A stretch of DNA of 64,000 nt from CAZQYC01 sp964597495. GTDB taxonomy: Bacteria > Pseudomonadota > Gammaproteobacteria > Steroidobacterales > Steroidobacteraceae. Below the pieces are notes generated by a model that saw nothing but the letters and a program-made list of their open reading frames with translations, was not told where the DNA came from and did not search any database. The stretch covers positions 38,074 through 102,073 of the forward strand of contig CAZQYC010000003.1 in assembly GCA_964597495.1 (NCBI GenBank). Direction: 5' to 3'. Positions within the stretch are counted from its first letter, which is position 1. Each line of letters opens with the position of its first letter. The position numbers and the translations under genes are program-made. Of the stretch, positions 1 to 8,696 are shown piece after piece.

Positions 1-444
1 AACGAAGAGGGATCGGCAACGACCGCCACGGCGACGACGGTTTCCGTTCCAGCTGTGGATACCGCAACAACGGCTTCTTTTCCGGCGATGAACGTGGCGC
101 AATTCCGAATGAACTCGGTTGAAGAGAGCTTAAGGAAGACCAAGGCCTATCAACCGCTCGCTCATTTCGGCTGGACGCAACCGGGCTTCCCGCCTGGGAA
201 CTCGCCGAAATTTTCCATTCAGAGCTACTTGCCGGGTTTTCTGCCGGAAGGCATTGCCGTGAGCGGCGAAGTATCGTTGTCGCGAGGTCCGCGGCTACTT
301 CACTTGATGCTCGACCTCACTTACCAAGCACCCGATGGCCAGCGCTACGTCCTTCGCGAAACGCGCCGCATGCGCAGCACGGAGAAGCATTACTTGGATC
401 ATCCCTATTTCGGCGTGATTGCGTTGGTGACGCCGAAGGGATGA
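1..444 (+). CDS. csiV: CsiV-family protein, C-terminal part (truncated by window start)
   Basis: The frame is open from the first base and ends at TGA 442-444, so about 147 residues are visible and the N-terminus lies outside. The beginning is Thr/Ala-rich and low in complexity. It is followed by a compact domain ending in YLDHPYFGVIALVTPKG, which resembles the C-terminal signature of the CsiV family (PF10972). CsiV proteins are periplasmic and were linked to peptidoglycan and cell shape in Vibrio; that role is family knowledge, not shown here. The gene is convergent with the PAS-GGDEF gene across a CTAG-heptad spacer. Start and signal peptide cannot be judged. Confidence 0.7.
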   Translation, partial: NEEGSATTATATTVSVPAVDTATTASFPAMNVAQFRMNSVEESLRKTKAYQPLAHFGWTQPGFPPGNSPKFSIQSYLPGFLPEGIAVSGEVSLSRGPRLLHLMLDLTYQAPDGQRYVLRETRRMRSTEKHYLDHPYFGVIALVTPKG

Positions 445-487
445 GTGGCTAGTAGCCGCTAGCAACTAGCTACTAGTCACTAGCCAG
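445..487. repeat. CTAG heptad tract 1
   Basis: CTAG occurs at 449, 459, 466, 473 and 480, so the last four are spaced exactly 7 bp with a variable triplet between them. The tract lies directly after the csiV stop. CTAG is usually scarce in proteobacterial DNA, so this density stands out. Confidence 0.75.
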
Positions 488-523
488 AAAGAACGATTTT
501 CAGTTCGCTCTAAGGTGACGGCA

Positions 524-1459
524 CTACCCCGCCACCACGACTCGGTTTCGTCCCAGCTCTTTCGCGCGTCGCAATGCGCCGAGGGTGATGCCGATCAGGC
601 TGTCTTTATTCGCTTCGACGCCGGGGACCATTGACGCGATGCCGGCGCTTACCGTTACGTAGCGAGACACCGACGAACGCGGATGATGAATCGCCAAATC
701 GCGCACGCGCGTGAGGATCGATTCGGCGAATTTCGCCGCATCCGGGCCTTCCATGCCGACCGTCAGCGCAATCACTTGATCTTCGTCGAGTCGCGCGCAC
801 AAATCCGTGGAGCGCCTGAAGCACCCGGCAATTACGCGCGCAATGCGGCGAAAGCACTGGTCGCCGCCCTGCCCGCCGAACACTTCGCGGTACTGAGCAA
901 AAAAATCCAAATCGAAGGCCACGAGCGTTAGGCGCCGGGATTCGCGTTGCGCCAATCCCCAATCGCGCTGCAAGAGATCTTCGAAATAGGAGCGACGCAA
1001 CAAACCCGTTAGCTTGTCGTCCCGAACATAAGCGAGCAAGGTCTGCGTCGACAGCGTCGAGTCTTTGAACTCACCGCTCGCGGCGCGCATCGGTCCGACG
1101 GGTTCGCGATGGAAACTCGCAAAGTGCGTCAGGTGTCCCTGCGGGTCGCGAAGCGGGACGAGCGTAAGGTCGTTGAAAAACAGAGTACCGTCACGGCGGA
1201 AATTCCGGACCGTAACATGGCACCCCCCGCCTTCTGCCACAGCAGCCCTCAGGCGCTTAATTCCGTCCTGATCGCGGTCGGCTGCGTAGAGGAATCGGGG
1301 ATTGCGGCCCTGCATTTCGCTGCGGGTGTAACCGGTTAAGTGCTCCATCGCTCGGTTGACGTAGACGATGGGTGTATCCGCGGCCACGGCATCGCACACC
1401 ATGATTCCCTCGGGTGCGGCGTCGAACAAGGTGCGAAGTAGGACGGGATCGGCGTTCAT
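524..1459 (-). CDS. PAS (LOV-like) + degenerate GGDEF domain protein
   Basis: A 311-residue soluble protein with no membrane segment. Residues about 1-120 form a PAS/PAC domain with LOV-like spacing: GRNPRFL at 51-57 sits where photoreceptor LOV domains have GxNCRFLQ, so the flavin-adduct Cys is Pro here. Residues about 148-308 form a GGDEF fold (DKLTGLLRR linker, FDLDFF at 182-187, GGDQCFRRIAR helix). The active-site loop that should read RxGGDEF is RLDEDQ at 223-228. Catalytic cyclic di-GMP synthesis is therefore unlikely, and a sensory or ligand-binding role is inferred. It starts at ATG 1459 without a clear ribosome binding site. No EAL domain is present. Confidence 0.85.
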   Translation of the reverse strand: MNADPVLLRTLFDAAPEGIMVCDAVAADTPIVYVNRAMEHLTGYTRSEMQGRNPRFLYAADRDQDGIKRLRAAVAEGGGCHVTVRNFRRDGTLFFNDLTLVPLRDPQGHLTHFASFHREPVGPMRAASGEFKDSTLSTQTLLAYVRDDKLTGLLRRSYFEDLLQRDWGLAQRESRRLTLVAFDLDFFAQYREVFGGQGGDQCFRRIARVIAGCFRRSTDLCARLDEDQVIALTVGMEGPDAAKFAESILTRVRDLAIHHPRSSVSRYVTVSAGIASMVPGVEANKDSLIGITLGALRRAKELGRNRVVVAG

Positions 1460-1605
1460 GGTTGCAGGCGGTTGGAGGTCCTAAAGAGTGCGGCGAGCGA
1501 GTGGACGGTGCGACGGCCTAGCTCACACTTTCGCGTGACAAGATCTTCATATTCCGGCTCCCGCGAACTCGTTCGGTCCATGCGCAAGAGGCAGTTTAAG
1601 CACGC

Positions 1606-2646
1606 TTAAGCCAACCGCAATTCCGGAGGGCGCGTACCGTTGGCAACGGCTTCCGCAGCGATGCGCCACCGATCCGAGGTCCGCAGCTCTACTCTGGACG
1701 GCGCAGTTCGACCGCGCATTCGCGTCAATCGTACTTGGCTCACAGGGTCTATCTCCCAGCGTAATTTCTCCAGGGTCTGCAGAACGCCCGCGCGGTTATT
1801 GCAGACTGGCACCATATCGCAACCGGCCGAAAGCGCGGCGCGAACCCGTGCCGGCATGTCGCCCATGACACTGGCGCCCTGCATATTCAAATCGTCCGAA
1901 AAGACGGCTCCGGCAAACCCGAGTTCGGTTCGCAGTTCGCGTCCGATCCAATACGGTGAAAAGCTTGCCGGTCGCTCGTCCACGGTTTCGTACACGACAT
2001 GGGCCATCATCACGGCTGGCAACCCGTTTTCGATCAGTCGTGTGTACGGATATAGATCGTCCGTCATGTCGGCTCGCTCACGGCGATCGACCGGCAGAGC
2101 CACATGAGAATCCGCGACGACGGCGCCGTGCCCAGGGAAGTGTTTCGCGGTAGCGGCCATGCCCGCCTCTCGCATGCCATTCATGTACGCGATCGCCAGT
2201 TCGGCAACCGCGCGCGAATCGCGATGAAAAGCTCGATCGCCAATGACGCTGCTCACCCCATAGTCGAGATCCACAATGGGCGCAAAGCTCACGTCGATGC
2301 CAATCGCTAGACATTCCGCGGCCATAAGCCAACCGCATTCGCGGGCAAAAGCCTTTGCCGCCACAGGATCGATGCCGTACTGCTGCCCAATTACCCGGAT
2401 CGCCGGGAGCACGGTGAAATCCTTGCGAAAACGCTGAACTCGGCCGCCCTCATGGTCGACGGCCACCAACAACGACGGTTTTCGGATCGCGCGAATCTCG
2501 CGCACCAACGTTTCGAGTTGCTCGATCGCCGCGAAATTCCGCGTAAACAAAATGACCCCGCCCACCAAGGGATGGCCGAGCACGCCGCGATCTTCGTCCG
2601 TCAGCGACGTGCCCGCTACATCGACCATGAGGGGACCGAGAGTCAT
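1606..2646 (-). CDS. nagZ: beta-N-acetylhexosaminidase (NagZ)
   Basis: A 346-residue cytoplasmic glycoside hydrolase family 3 enzyme of peptidoglycan recycling that removes N-acetylglucosamine from anhydro-muropeptides. The family signature KHFPGHG lies at 168-174, and the conserved SDDLNM motif at about 250-255 carries the usual nucleophilic Asp. VDHEGGRVQRF near residue 63 is also typical. Length matches the bacterial family (about 340). No signal peptide is seen. It lies upstream of the PAS-GGDEF gene on the same strand, with a 146-bp gap that has no clear feature, so co-transcription is uncertain. Confidence 0.95.
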   Translation of the reverse strand: MTLGPLMVDVAGTSLTDEDRGVLGHPLVGGVILFTRNFAAIEQLETLVREIRAIRKPSLLVAVDHEGGRVQRFRKDFTVLPAIRVIGQQYGIDPVAAKAFARECGWLMAAECLAIGIDVSFAPIVDLDYGVSSVIGDRAFHRDSRAVAELAIAYMNGMREAGMAATAKHFPGHGAVVADSHVALPVDRRERADMTDDLYPYTRLIENGLPAVMMAHVVYETVDERPASFSPYWIGRELRTELGFAGAVFSDDLNMQGASVMGDMPARVRAALSAGCDMVPVCNNRAGVLQTLEKLRWEIDPVSQVRLTRMRGRTAPSRVELRTSDRWRIAAEAVANGTRPPELRLA

Positions 2647-2704
2647 AAGAGAAGGCTCAAGGCGTTAGGCCCTAGGTCGAAAAAGAAAGCAGAAGACATC
2701 TCTT

Positions 2705-2744
2705 GCTTGCTCTGGCTAGCGTCTAGTTACTAGAGCCTAGTTGC
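2705..2744. repeat. CTAG heptad tract 2
   Basis: CTAG occurs at 2716, 2723, 2730 and 2737, four copies at exact 7-bp spacing with unrelated triplets between. The tract fills the gap between nagZ and the peroxiredoxin stop codon. Confidence 0.8.
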
Positions 2745-3227
2745 TCAAATCTGCGACAGCAGATAGTCCGCACTCGACACCTTGAACTCGCCCGGCGCTT
2801 CGAGATGAAGTTGCGTCACCACGCCGTCTTTGACGAGCACGGAGAAACGCTTGCCGCGCATGCCCATGCCGAATCCCGTGGCGTCCAGTTCAAGACCGAG
2901 CGCTTTCGCGTAATCGCCATTGCCGTCGGCGAGCATCATCACATTGTCGCCGACACCGGCGTGCTTACCCCAGGCATTCATCACGAAGACGTCGTTGACG
3001 GACATGCATGCAATCGTATCGATGCCTTTCGACTTAAGAGTAGGCGCCTTTTCGACGTAACCCGGCAGGTGTTTGGCGTCGCAGGTGGGCGTGAAGGCGC
3101 CCGGCACCGAAAATAGCGCCACGGTCTTGCCCTTGAAAAGCTGGTCGGTGGTGATGTTCTGCGGGCCATCTTTCGTCATGTGCTTAAGAGTACCGGCGGG
3201 CATGCGGTCGCCAACTTTGATCGTCAT
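2745..3227 (-). CDS. peroxiredoxin, Prx5 family
   Basis: A 160-residue thiol peroxidase. The peroxidatic cysteine is Cys49 in PGAFTPTCDAKH, and a second Cys near residue 74 (TIACMSVND) could be a resolving residue. The fold and the motif GMGMRGKRFSVLVKDG match the Prx5/AhpC-TSA redoxin group that reduces peroxides with thiol or glutaredoxin partners. ATG 3227 is chosen because it has GAGGAAC just upstream and gives the canonical MTIKVGDRMP start; the frame is open about 45 codons further up, but that extension is not family-like. Divergent from the thiolase. Cytoplasmic. Confidence 0.92.
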   Translation of the reverse strand: MTIKVGDRMPAGTLKHMTKDGPQNITTDQLFKGKTVALFSVPGAFTPTCDAKHLPGYVEKAPTLKSKGIDTIACMSVNDVFVMNAWGKHAGVGDNVMMLADGNGDYAKALGLELDATGFGMGMRGKRFSVLVKDGVVTQLHLEAPGEFKVSSADYLLSQI

Positions 3228-3282
3228 AAGTCGTTCCTCAATAGATGAGCCATTGGACAAAATAGGGACGGAATACGCGGAC

Positions 3283-3295
3283 GCGCATGATGCGC
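3283..3295. promoter_or_regulatory. small palindrome in the peroxiredoxin/thiolase divergent region
   Basis: GCGCAT-G-ATGCGC is a perfect 6+1+6 palindrome in the 151-bp divergent promoter region. It could be an operator, but a short GC-rich palindrome can occur by chance and no regulator gene is adjacent. Confidence 0.25.
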
Positions 3296-3378
3296 GCTCG
3301 ATTGCTGCCTTGCAATAATCCTCGACTGCGGTGACACTTCGCGCCCCAAACCAAACGACCACCCTTTAAGAGGTAGCT

Positions 3379-4614
3379 ATGGCAACTGGCGGACTGGCGG
3401 GCAAATACGACGACGTGTGGCTAATCGACGGGGTGCGGACCGCGTTCGCCGACTACAACGGCACGCTCGGCGCCATTTCGCCGATCGACCTCGGCATTAA
3501 AACGGCGCGCGAAATTTTCAAGCGCAGCGGCGTGAATCCCTCGGATGTCGGCACGGTGATCGCCGGCAACATGGCGCAGGCCAGCTATGACACCTATTTC
3601 CTCCCGCGCTATGTAGGGCTCTACGCCGGCGTTCCGCTCGAAGTTCCCTCCGTGCAGGTGCAACGCGTTTGCGGGACCGGTATCGAGTGCATCCTGCAAG
3701 CGGCCGATGCGATCAAGCTCGGGCGCGTCGATCTTGCGCTGGTGGTCGGCACCGAATCCATGACTCGAACGCCCGTCGTCGCCTACACCCATCGAGGCGG
3801 GTTTCAGATGGGCAAGTTCGAAATGAAAGATTTCCTCTGGGAAGGTCTGTACGACACCTCGGTGAGCTGCAACATGGGCATGACCTCCGAGAACCTCGCG
3901 AAGAAATACAACGTCGGCCGCGAAGAAGTCGATCAATTCGCCGCCGAAAGTTTCAAACGCGCCTTGGCGGCGCAGGAATCCGGTTTTCTCGCCGGCGAAA
4001 TCGTGCCGGTGAGCAACGAAAAATTCGAAGCGCCGGGCATGAGTCCGCGAGGCACGCAATTGCCTCGCGGCGTCGAGAGCTTCGCGACGGATACGCACAT
4101 TCGCCCCACCTCGCTGGAAACACTGAGCAAGCTGAAACCGGTATTCGGCGGCGTCACCACGGCTGCGACCTCCTCGGGGGTGGTCGATGGCGCAGCGGCA
4201 ACGTTGGTAGCTTCCGGAAACTACGTAAAGAACAAGCAACTCAAACCGCTCGCACGCGTTCTCGCCGGCGCCGTCGTTGGCGTTCCACCGGAAATCATGG
4301 GTATCGGTCCCGCACCAGCCATTCGAAAATTACTCGAAGTCACCGGGCTTCGGCTCGCCGACGTCGATCGCATCGAAGTAAACGAAGCTTTTGGCGCGCA
4401 AGCACTTTCGGTCATGCGCGACGTCGGCATCGATCATGCGAAATACAACGTCAACGGCGGCGCCCTCGCGATCGGCCATCCCCTCGGCGCGACGGGCGTT
4501 CGCATCAGCGTTACGGTTGCGCGCGAACTTAAGCGTAGCGGTAAACGCTACGGTATCGCGGCGGCCTGCATCGGCGGCGGCCAGGGCATCGCGGTGCTCG
4601 TAGAGAATGCCTGA
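3379..4614 (+). CDS. acetyl-CoA C-acyltransferase (thiolase)
   Basis: A 411-residue thiolase of fatty-acid or acetoacetyl-CoA metabolism. The acyl-accepting cysteine is Cys98 in VQRVCGTGIEC. Also present are NEAFGAQ, the catalytic His in GGALAIGHPLGATG, and the C-terminal CIGGGQG cysteine. AGAGGTAGCT precedes the ATG. The active-site segment differs from the FadA-like protein at 56411 (LDRQCSSG), so the two thiolases belong to different subfamilies. It stands alone rather than in the beta-oxidation operon; with the HMG-CoA lyase nearby on the other strand, a part in ketone-body or leucine breakdown is possible but not shown. Confidence 0.93.
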   Translation: MATGGLAGKYDDVWLIDGVRTAFADYNGTLGAISPIDLGIKTAREIFKRSGVNPSDVGTVIAGNMAQASYDTYFLPRYVGLYAGVPLEVPSVQVQRVCGTGIECILQAADAIKLGRVDLALVVGTESMTRTPVVAYTHRGGFQMGKFEMKDFLWEGLYDTSVSCNMGMTSENLAKKYNVGREEVDQFAAESFKRALAAQESGFLAGEIVPVSNEKFEAPGMSPRGTQLPRGVESFATDTHIRPTSLETLSKLKPVFGGVTTAATSSGVVDGAAATLVASGNYVKNKQLKPLARVLAGAVVGVPPEIMGIGPAPAIRKLLEVTGLRLADVDRIEVNEAFGAQALSVMRDVGIDHAKYNVNGGALAIGHPLGATGVRISVTVARELKRSGKRYGIAAACIGGGQGIAVLVENA

Positions 4615-4761
4615 AATGCCTGATTGGTTTTGTTCTTAGCCGTCTTTGAATCGAGCGCTAGGGGCAAGGATACTCGCTGGATGAATTTTAATTTAGGACG
4701 AGGGACCGGGCTTGGGTGCCGAGCCCCTGTGTCTATTATTGTGGGTCTATTATTGGGCCTA

Positions 4762-5196
4762 TTATTCGGCCGCCGCTTTCTTGCCGAAAATTGTTTTCAA
4801 CGTCGAATAGCCAATCAAGCCGAGAAGCAAGATCCAAAGGCTATGTCCCCACACTTTGTCGAAAAGCGGCATCTCCCACGATGGCAGCGGGTCTGGCAAG
4901 AGCTTTGCGATCTGGAACGCCTTAATATTGGATTCGTCCGGAAACGGAATGTAGCGCTTCGAATCTCCCGCAACGCCTAGAACAAAGCCGTCGTCATGCA
5001 CGGTGTACGGCGCTAGGAAACTTTTCGTCGTTATTTTTCTGGCCAACGTCAGCTTTGTTCCATTCGGACCTGGAATTCCCGTATCGCTTACAAACTCGAT
5101 TTTTTCCGCCGCCCCGAACATCAGCTTGGCATGCGCGGCGGACGCAGAAAACATACCAAACACAACAACCGCAATACCGAATAAAAATCGCTTCAT
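4762..5196 (-). CDS. small exported membrane-anchored protein of unknown function
   Basis: A 144-residue protein not recognised beyond its layout. It has a signal peptide (MKRFLFGIAVVVFGMFSASAAHA), about 90 periplasmic residues, one C-terminal membrane helix (SLWILLLGLIGYSTL) and a short basic tail ending GKKAAAE. ATG 5196 is chosen for the purine-rich GGGAGATAAC directly upstream; an in-frame start 30 bases earlier is less likely. The predicted topology is periplasmic body and cytoplasmic tail. The neighbours (HMG-CoA lyase upstream, convergent thiolase) give no functional hint. Confidence 0.7.
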   Translation of the reverse strand: MKRFLFGIAVVVFGMFSASAAHAKLMFGAAEKIEFVSDTGIPGPNGTKLTLARKITTKSFLAPYTVHDDGFVLGVAGDSKRYIPFPDESNIKAFQIAKLLPDPLPSWEMPLFDKVWGHSLWILLLGLIGYSTLKTIFGKKAAAE

Positions 5197-5340
5197 TGTT
5201 ATCTCCCTCTGCTGATATGGCGTCAAATAGTTTTGATCGAAATGCTTTGGATAGCCTTTGAAAATTCCAGGTGGTGATTATGCGTTTCGATAGGGATTCT
5301 ATGACACTTTCGTCGCGGCGTAGGAAACGAGCGCGTCTTA

Positions 5341-6249
5341 TCACGTAGCATGTCTCTTCGGCCATCCTCCTGCGCGTGACACCATGCTCGGCATCGTCTT
5401 GTTAAGTCGTTGTCCAAGCCACTGAGCTACGGCAATTAGTCGATTCAAGTCGACCCCAGTTTGATAACCGCTCCGCTCGAAGAGATAAAGCAAGTCTTCG
5501 CTAGCGACATTGCCGGTGGCGTTCGGCGCAAAAGGACAGCCGCCAATGCCGCCGACGCTGGCGTCGAAGCTACGGACGCCGGCGTCTAATGCCGCTTGTG
5601 CATTGGCGACCGCTGTGTTGCGCGTATTGTGAAAATGAGCGCGCAATGCAATGTCGGTCGGTAGCGCTGCGCGAACGCCTTCGAAAACGGCTTTGACTTG
5701 TTGAGGCACCGCCACACCGATGGTATCGGCCAGCGTAATGGCGTCTGGCAGCGATGCAGCGGCTTGTCGAGCGACGTCGATTACGCGTTCGATAGCCACC
5801 TCGCCGACGAACGGGCAGCCGAAGGCGACGGAAATCGTCAACTCGGCGCGTGCGCCGACCGCACGCGCCAGCGGCGCGATTTCATTCCACGCCGCAAGCG
5901 ACTCGGCAATCGACATGCCTTGATTGCTTACGGCGAATTGATCGGTCGCTGCCGTCACCATCGAGAAGTCACGGCACCCGGCTGCGCTCGCACGATCGAA
6001 GCCTTTGCGATTGAGCACGAGCCCTATGTAGCGCACGTCGGCGCGCTGTTTAAGTCCCGCAAAGACGGCTTCGGCATCCGCCATCTGCGGAACCTTTTTG
6101 GGATTCACGAAGCTGGCGACTTCAACCGCTCGCACGCCCGAATCGATCAAGCGCTCGATCAGCTCCAACTTGGCCGGCGTCGGCAAGACGGTCGAGTCGC
6201 TTTGCAAGCCGTCGCGCGGACCCACATCGACGAGTTCGATTTTTTCCAT
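5341..6249 (-). CDS. mvaB: hydroxymethylglutaryl-CoA lyase
   Basis: A 302-residue HMG-CoA lyase that cleaves 3-hydroxy-3-methylglutaryl-CoA to acetoacetate and acetyl-CoA, the last step of leucine degradation. The N-terminal VDVGPRDGLQ metal/substrate motif, the ITLADTIGVA segment, the HFHNTRNTA metal-binding His pair and the GGIGGCPFAPNATGN cysteine loop are all typical. The start at ATG 6249 gives a family-length protein. No methylcrotonyl-CoA carboxylase genes are adjacent, so the rest of the pathway must be elsewhere. Confidence 0.95.
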   Translation of the reverse strand: MEKIELVDVGPRDGLQSDSTVLPTPAKLELIERLIDSGVRAVEVASFVNPKKVPQMADAEAVFAGLKQRADVRYIGLVLNRKGFDRASAAGCRDFSMVTAATDQFAVSNQGMSIAESLAAWNEIAPLARAVGARAELTISVAFGCPFVGEVAIERVIDVARQAAASLPDAITLADTIGVAVPQQVKAVFEGVRAALPTDIALRAHFHNTRNTAVANAQAALDAGVRSFDASVGGIGGCPFAPNATGNVASEDLLYLFERSGYQTGVDLNRLIAVAQWLGQRLNKTMPSMVSRAGGWPKRHAT

Positions 6250-6275
6250 GAGCTCTCCGCGTTTTCGATAGCCGC

Positions 6276-7064
6276 TTATCTATTGGCAGGCAACAACGGC
6301 CGCGGATCGGTGGGCCGGCCGTTGATGCGAATCTCAAAATACAACATCGGCGCGCCGCTCGGACCCTCGCCCATCGTCGCGATGGATTGACCTGCAGTCA
6401 CGGAATCTTGTTCGCGCACCAGCACGGATTTGGTGTGCCCGTATGCGCTCAGATAGGTTTCATTGTGCTTCACGATCACCAATTGCCCGTAGCCGAGAAG
6501 ACCGCTGCCGGTATACACCACACGGCCCGCCGCCGCCGCGCGAATTTCCTGACCGGACGCTCCTACGATAGTGAGGCCTTGTCCGCCATTGGGACGCGTC
6601 GTGAGCGTCGCCGTTCCCGTTTGAACCGGCCATGCCCATTGAATCGGCGGAATGCTTGTGGCCGCCGTCGCGGACGATGAACCGCCGCGTCCTCGTGTCG
6701 CTGCGGGCGCCGAGGCCGCAGCGCGAGCTTTCGTCGATGGCGAACCGCGCGGAGTGAATTTGAGCACTTGTCCCGGTGCGATGGCGTAATCGCGGCCAAT
6801 GCCGTTCCACTTCGCCAGCTCCTTGTAGTCCACGCCGTGCCGCCAGGCAATCGAATACAGCGTGTCGCCGCGCTTAACGACATAGGTGTTGGGAGCGCGT
6901 GGGGGATCGTGAGAACAGGCGGAGAGAACCAAGAGCAAGAAAATTAAAGCGTGATGGGTGATGGGTGATGAGTGATGGGCAAGAGCGTGATGACGCGGGT
7001 CATTGCCGTTCCCAAAAACGGTTCGGTCGATACGGGAGAAGTGCGAATTGGATCTCTTACCCAT
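6276..7064 (-). CDS. nlpD: NlpD-like lipoprotein, LysM + M23 peptidase domain
   Basis: The order is a lipoprotein signal (IFLLLVLSACS, lipobox Cys), a LysM domain (YVVKRGDTLYSIAWRHGVDY...), a Ser/Ala-rich linker, and a C-terminal M23/LytM domain (GGQGLTIVGASGQEIRAAAAGRVVYTGSGLLGYGQLVIVKH). NlpD proteins activate septal amidases and usually lack a complete metal site; the H-x-H segment here (SAYGHTKS) is incomplete. It follows surE-pcm as in other gammaproteobacteria. The start is uncertain: upstream of the signal the frame runs through two GTGATGG heptad tracts, and the only in-frame ATG (7064) lies in one of them, giving an unusually long, His-rich leader. Confidence 0.85.
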   Translation of the reverse strand: MGKRSNSHFSRIDRTVFGNGNDPRHHALAHHSSPITHHALIFLLLVLSACSHDPPRAPNTYVVKRGDTLYSIAWRHGVDYKELAKWNGIGRDYAIAPGQVLKFTPRGSPSTKARAAASAPAATRGRGGSSSATAATSIPPIQWAWPVQTGTATLTTRPNGGQGLTIVGASGQEIRAAAAGRVVYTGSGLLGYGQLVIVKHNETYLSAYGHTKSVLVREQDSVTAGQSIATMGEGPSGAPMLYFEIRINGRPTDPRPLLPANR

Positions 7065-7075
7065 CACTCATCACA
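6951..7075. repeat. inverted GTGATGG heptad tracts around the nlpD start
   Basis: A tract of GTGATGG-type 7-mers ending in GGGCAAGAG runs from 6951 to 6985 on the plus strand. A second runs from 7075 down to 7054 on the minus strand. The 19 bases at 6967-6985 match the reverse complement of 7054-7072 with one mismatch, so the two tracts form a long inverted repeat enclosing about 68 bp. A third tract of the same family lies at 33829-33860. Confidence 0.75.
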
Positions 7076-7162
7076 CTTCACTCGAATCTATCTCAAAATT
7101 GACGTGGCCGAACCAGGGCACATCAAAGCCGTTTTCGATTTTGAGACCGGTTCTCGTCACAT

Positions 7163-7795
7163 TCATCGCAATCCCTTCACCAGCGGCACGAAGCTCACGA
7201 TGCCAAGCCGCTCGGTGATCAGTTCATCGCCTTTGCGGGTGATGCGGACCAGTTCCTGCCTGCCATCGGGCCCCACCGGCGCGATAAGTCGGCCGCCGTT
7301 CGAAGAAAGCTGATCGAGCAATGCGCGCGGTATCGCATGCGGTGCCGCTGCCATTAAGATGGCGTCATACGGTGCGTGCGCATTCCAGCCCTTGAATCCA
7401 TCGCCATGACGCACGGTGACATTGCGCAGATTCAACGCTTTGAATCGCTGTCGTGCCCGATCGAGCAACGCGGCAATGCGTTCGATGGTGTAGAGCGTCG
7501 TCACCAAGGGCGCAAGCACGGCGGTTTGATAACCGCAGCCGGTGCCGATCTCCAGCACTTTACGCGGCGCATGTTCGAGAAGCGCTTCCGTCATGCGGGC
7601 GACCACATACGGTTGCGAAATCGTTTGGCCCAGGCCGATCGGCAATGCGTTGTCTTCGTAGGCACGCGTCGCCAGCGCTTCGTCGACGAATTCGTGGCGC
7701 GGCAGAACGCGGAACCGTTCGAGCACCGCTTCGTTACGAATGCCTTGTTCCTTCAGACGCTGCACCAACCGCTCGCGCGTGCGGGCGGAGGTCAT
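7163..7795 (-). CDS. pcm: protein-L-isoaspartate O-methyltransferase
   Basis: A 210-residue SAM-dependent repair enzyme that methylates L-isoaspartyl residues in damaged proteins. Conserved features are LPIGLGQTISQPYVVARM and the SAM-binding VLEIGTGCGYQTAVLA, with the usual C-terminal GGRLIAPVG segment. ATG 7795 is chosen because the downstream sequence MTSARTRERLVQRLKEQGI aligns with the canonical N-terminus and AAAGGGAT lies upstream. An in-frame ATG at 7843 would add 16 residues. It directly follows surE on the same strand, the conserved surE-pcm-nlpD order. Confidence 0.95.
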   Translation of the reverse strand: MTSARTRERLVQRLKEQGIRNEAVLERFRVLPRHEFVDEALATRAYEDNALPIGLGQTISQPYVVARMTEALLEHAPRKVLEIGTGCGYQTAVLAPLVTTLYTIERIAALLDRARQRFKALNLRNVTVRHGDGFKGWNAHAPYDAILMAAAPHAIPRALLDQLSSNGGRLIAPVGPDGRQELVRITRKGDELITERLGIVSFVPLVKGLR

Positions 7796-7850
7796 TCCGA
7801 TCCCTTTGCTTTCCTTCGGTACGTTTTCTTTTGAAACGATCATGGCTCGA

Positions 7851-8603
7851 TCATGCACTGCGGCCGGCGAGCCAATCGCGCACGTCATCGAGCACGGAAT
7901 GCCTGGTCAGATCGATTTGCAGCGGCGTTACCGATACATATCCATTGGCCACCGCGTCGAAATCGGTGCCGGCTCCGGAGTCGGCGCCTTGTCCGGCGGG
8001 ACCGACCCAATAGACGGGTTGGCCGCGGGGATCGGCAGTTTTCACCATCGGCTCGGCTCGATGGCGAAATCCCAAGCGAGTGGCCTGGTAACCCTTGATG
8101 CGGTCGAACGGCAGATCCGGAACATTCACGTTGAGAATCGTTGCCCGATCCAGCGGCGTGCGTTGCACGCGCAGCATCAATTCGGTGGCCACGCGCGCGG
8201 CGGTGTCGAAATGATGGCCGTCTTTGAGAACCAGCGACACGGCCATCGCAGGCAAACCGAGATAGCGACCCTCGACGGCAGCGGCGACGGTGCCGGAGTA
8301 CAAGACATCATCGCCGAGGTTAGCGCCGTCGTTGATTCCGGAAATCACCATGTCGTGATCGAAATCGAAGAGTCCGGAAATGGCCAAGTGCACGCAGTCG
8401 GTCGGGGTGCCGTTCACGAAATAGCACTGCTTGTCGAATTGAAACACGCGTAGCGGCACGTCGAGGGTCAGCGAATTGCTGGCCCCGCTTCGATTGCGGT
8501 CGGGGGCCACCACCGTTACGTCGGCCAGCGGCTTCAAGGCATCGTAGAGATGCTTCAACCCTTCGGCTCGGTAGCCGTCGTCGTTGCTCAATAGAAGTTT
8601 CAA
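7851..8603 (-). CDS. surE: 5'/3'-nucleotidase SurE
   Basis: A 250-residue metal-dependent nucleoside monophosphatase. The N-terminal MKLLLSNDDGYRAEGL contains the metal-binding Asp pair; SGINDGANLGDDVLYSGTVAAAVEGR is the second conserved block, and the C-terminal TPLQIDLT is typical. Length matches the family. Its TGA is close to the pcm start region, so the two are probably co-transcribed. Divergent from the Smr gene, with a shared promoter region of about 93 bp. Confidence 0.96.
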   Translation of the reverse strand: MKLLLSNDDGYRAEGLKHLYDALKPLADVTVVAPDRNRSGASNSLTLDVPLRVFQFDKQCYFVNGTPTDCVHLAISGLFDFDHDMVISGINDGANLGDDVLYSGTVAAAVEGRYLGLPAMAVSLVLKDGHHFDTAARVATELMLRVQRTPLDRATILNVNVPDLPFDRIKGYQATRLGFRHRAEPMVKTADPRGQPVYWVGPAGQGADSGAGTDFDAVANGYVSVTPLQIDLTRHSVLDDVRDWLAGRSA

Positions 8604-8642
8604 GATCGATCATCCCGGCGTTTTAACGTGCGCAGTTGCAAC

Positions 8643-8648
8643 TATACT
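8643..8648 (+). promoter_or_regulatory. possible -10 element (TATACT) for the smr gene
   Basis: TATACT at 8643-8648 lies 48 bp before the smr ATG in the surE/smr divergent region. The sequence 16 bases upstream (TTTTAA at 8621-8626) is a poor -35 match, so this is a weak call. Confidence 0.3.
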
Positions 8649-8696
8649 GCAGACCTGTCCCCTTCGTTCTAGGGACGGTATTTGGAAGAGCTGCCG

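Noticed and set aside
3421..4239. A 272-codon minus-strand frame opposite the thiolase
   Set aside because: Antisense to a conserved enzyme, with low-complexity His/Arg-rich sequence typical of a shadow frame.
4733..4766. Three copies of CTATTATT near the end of the small membrane protein
   Set aside because: Spacing is irregular (14 and 12 bp), the last copy overlaps the stop codon, and three short AT-rich copies can arise by chance.
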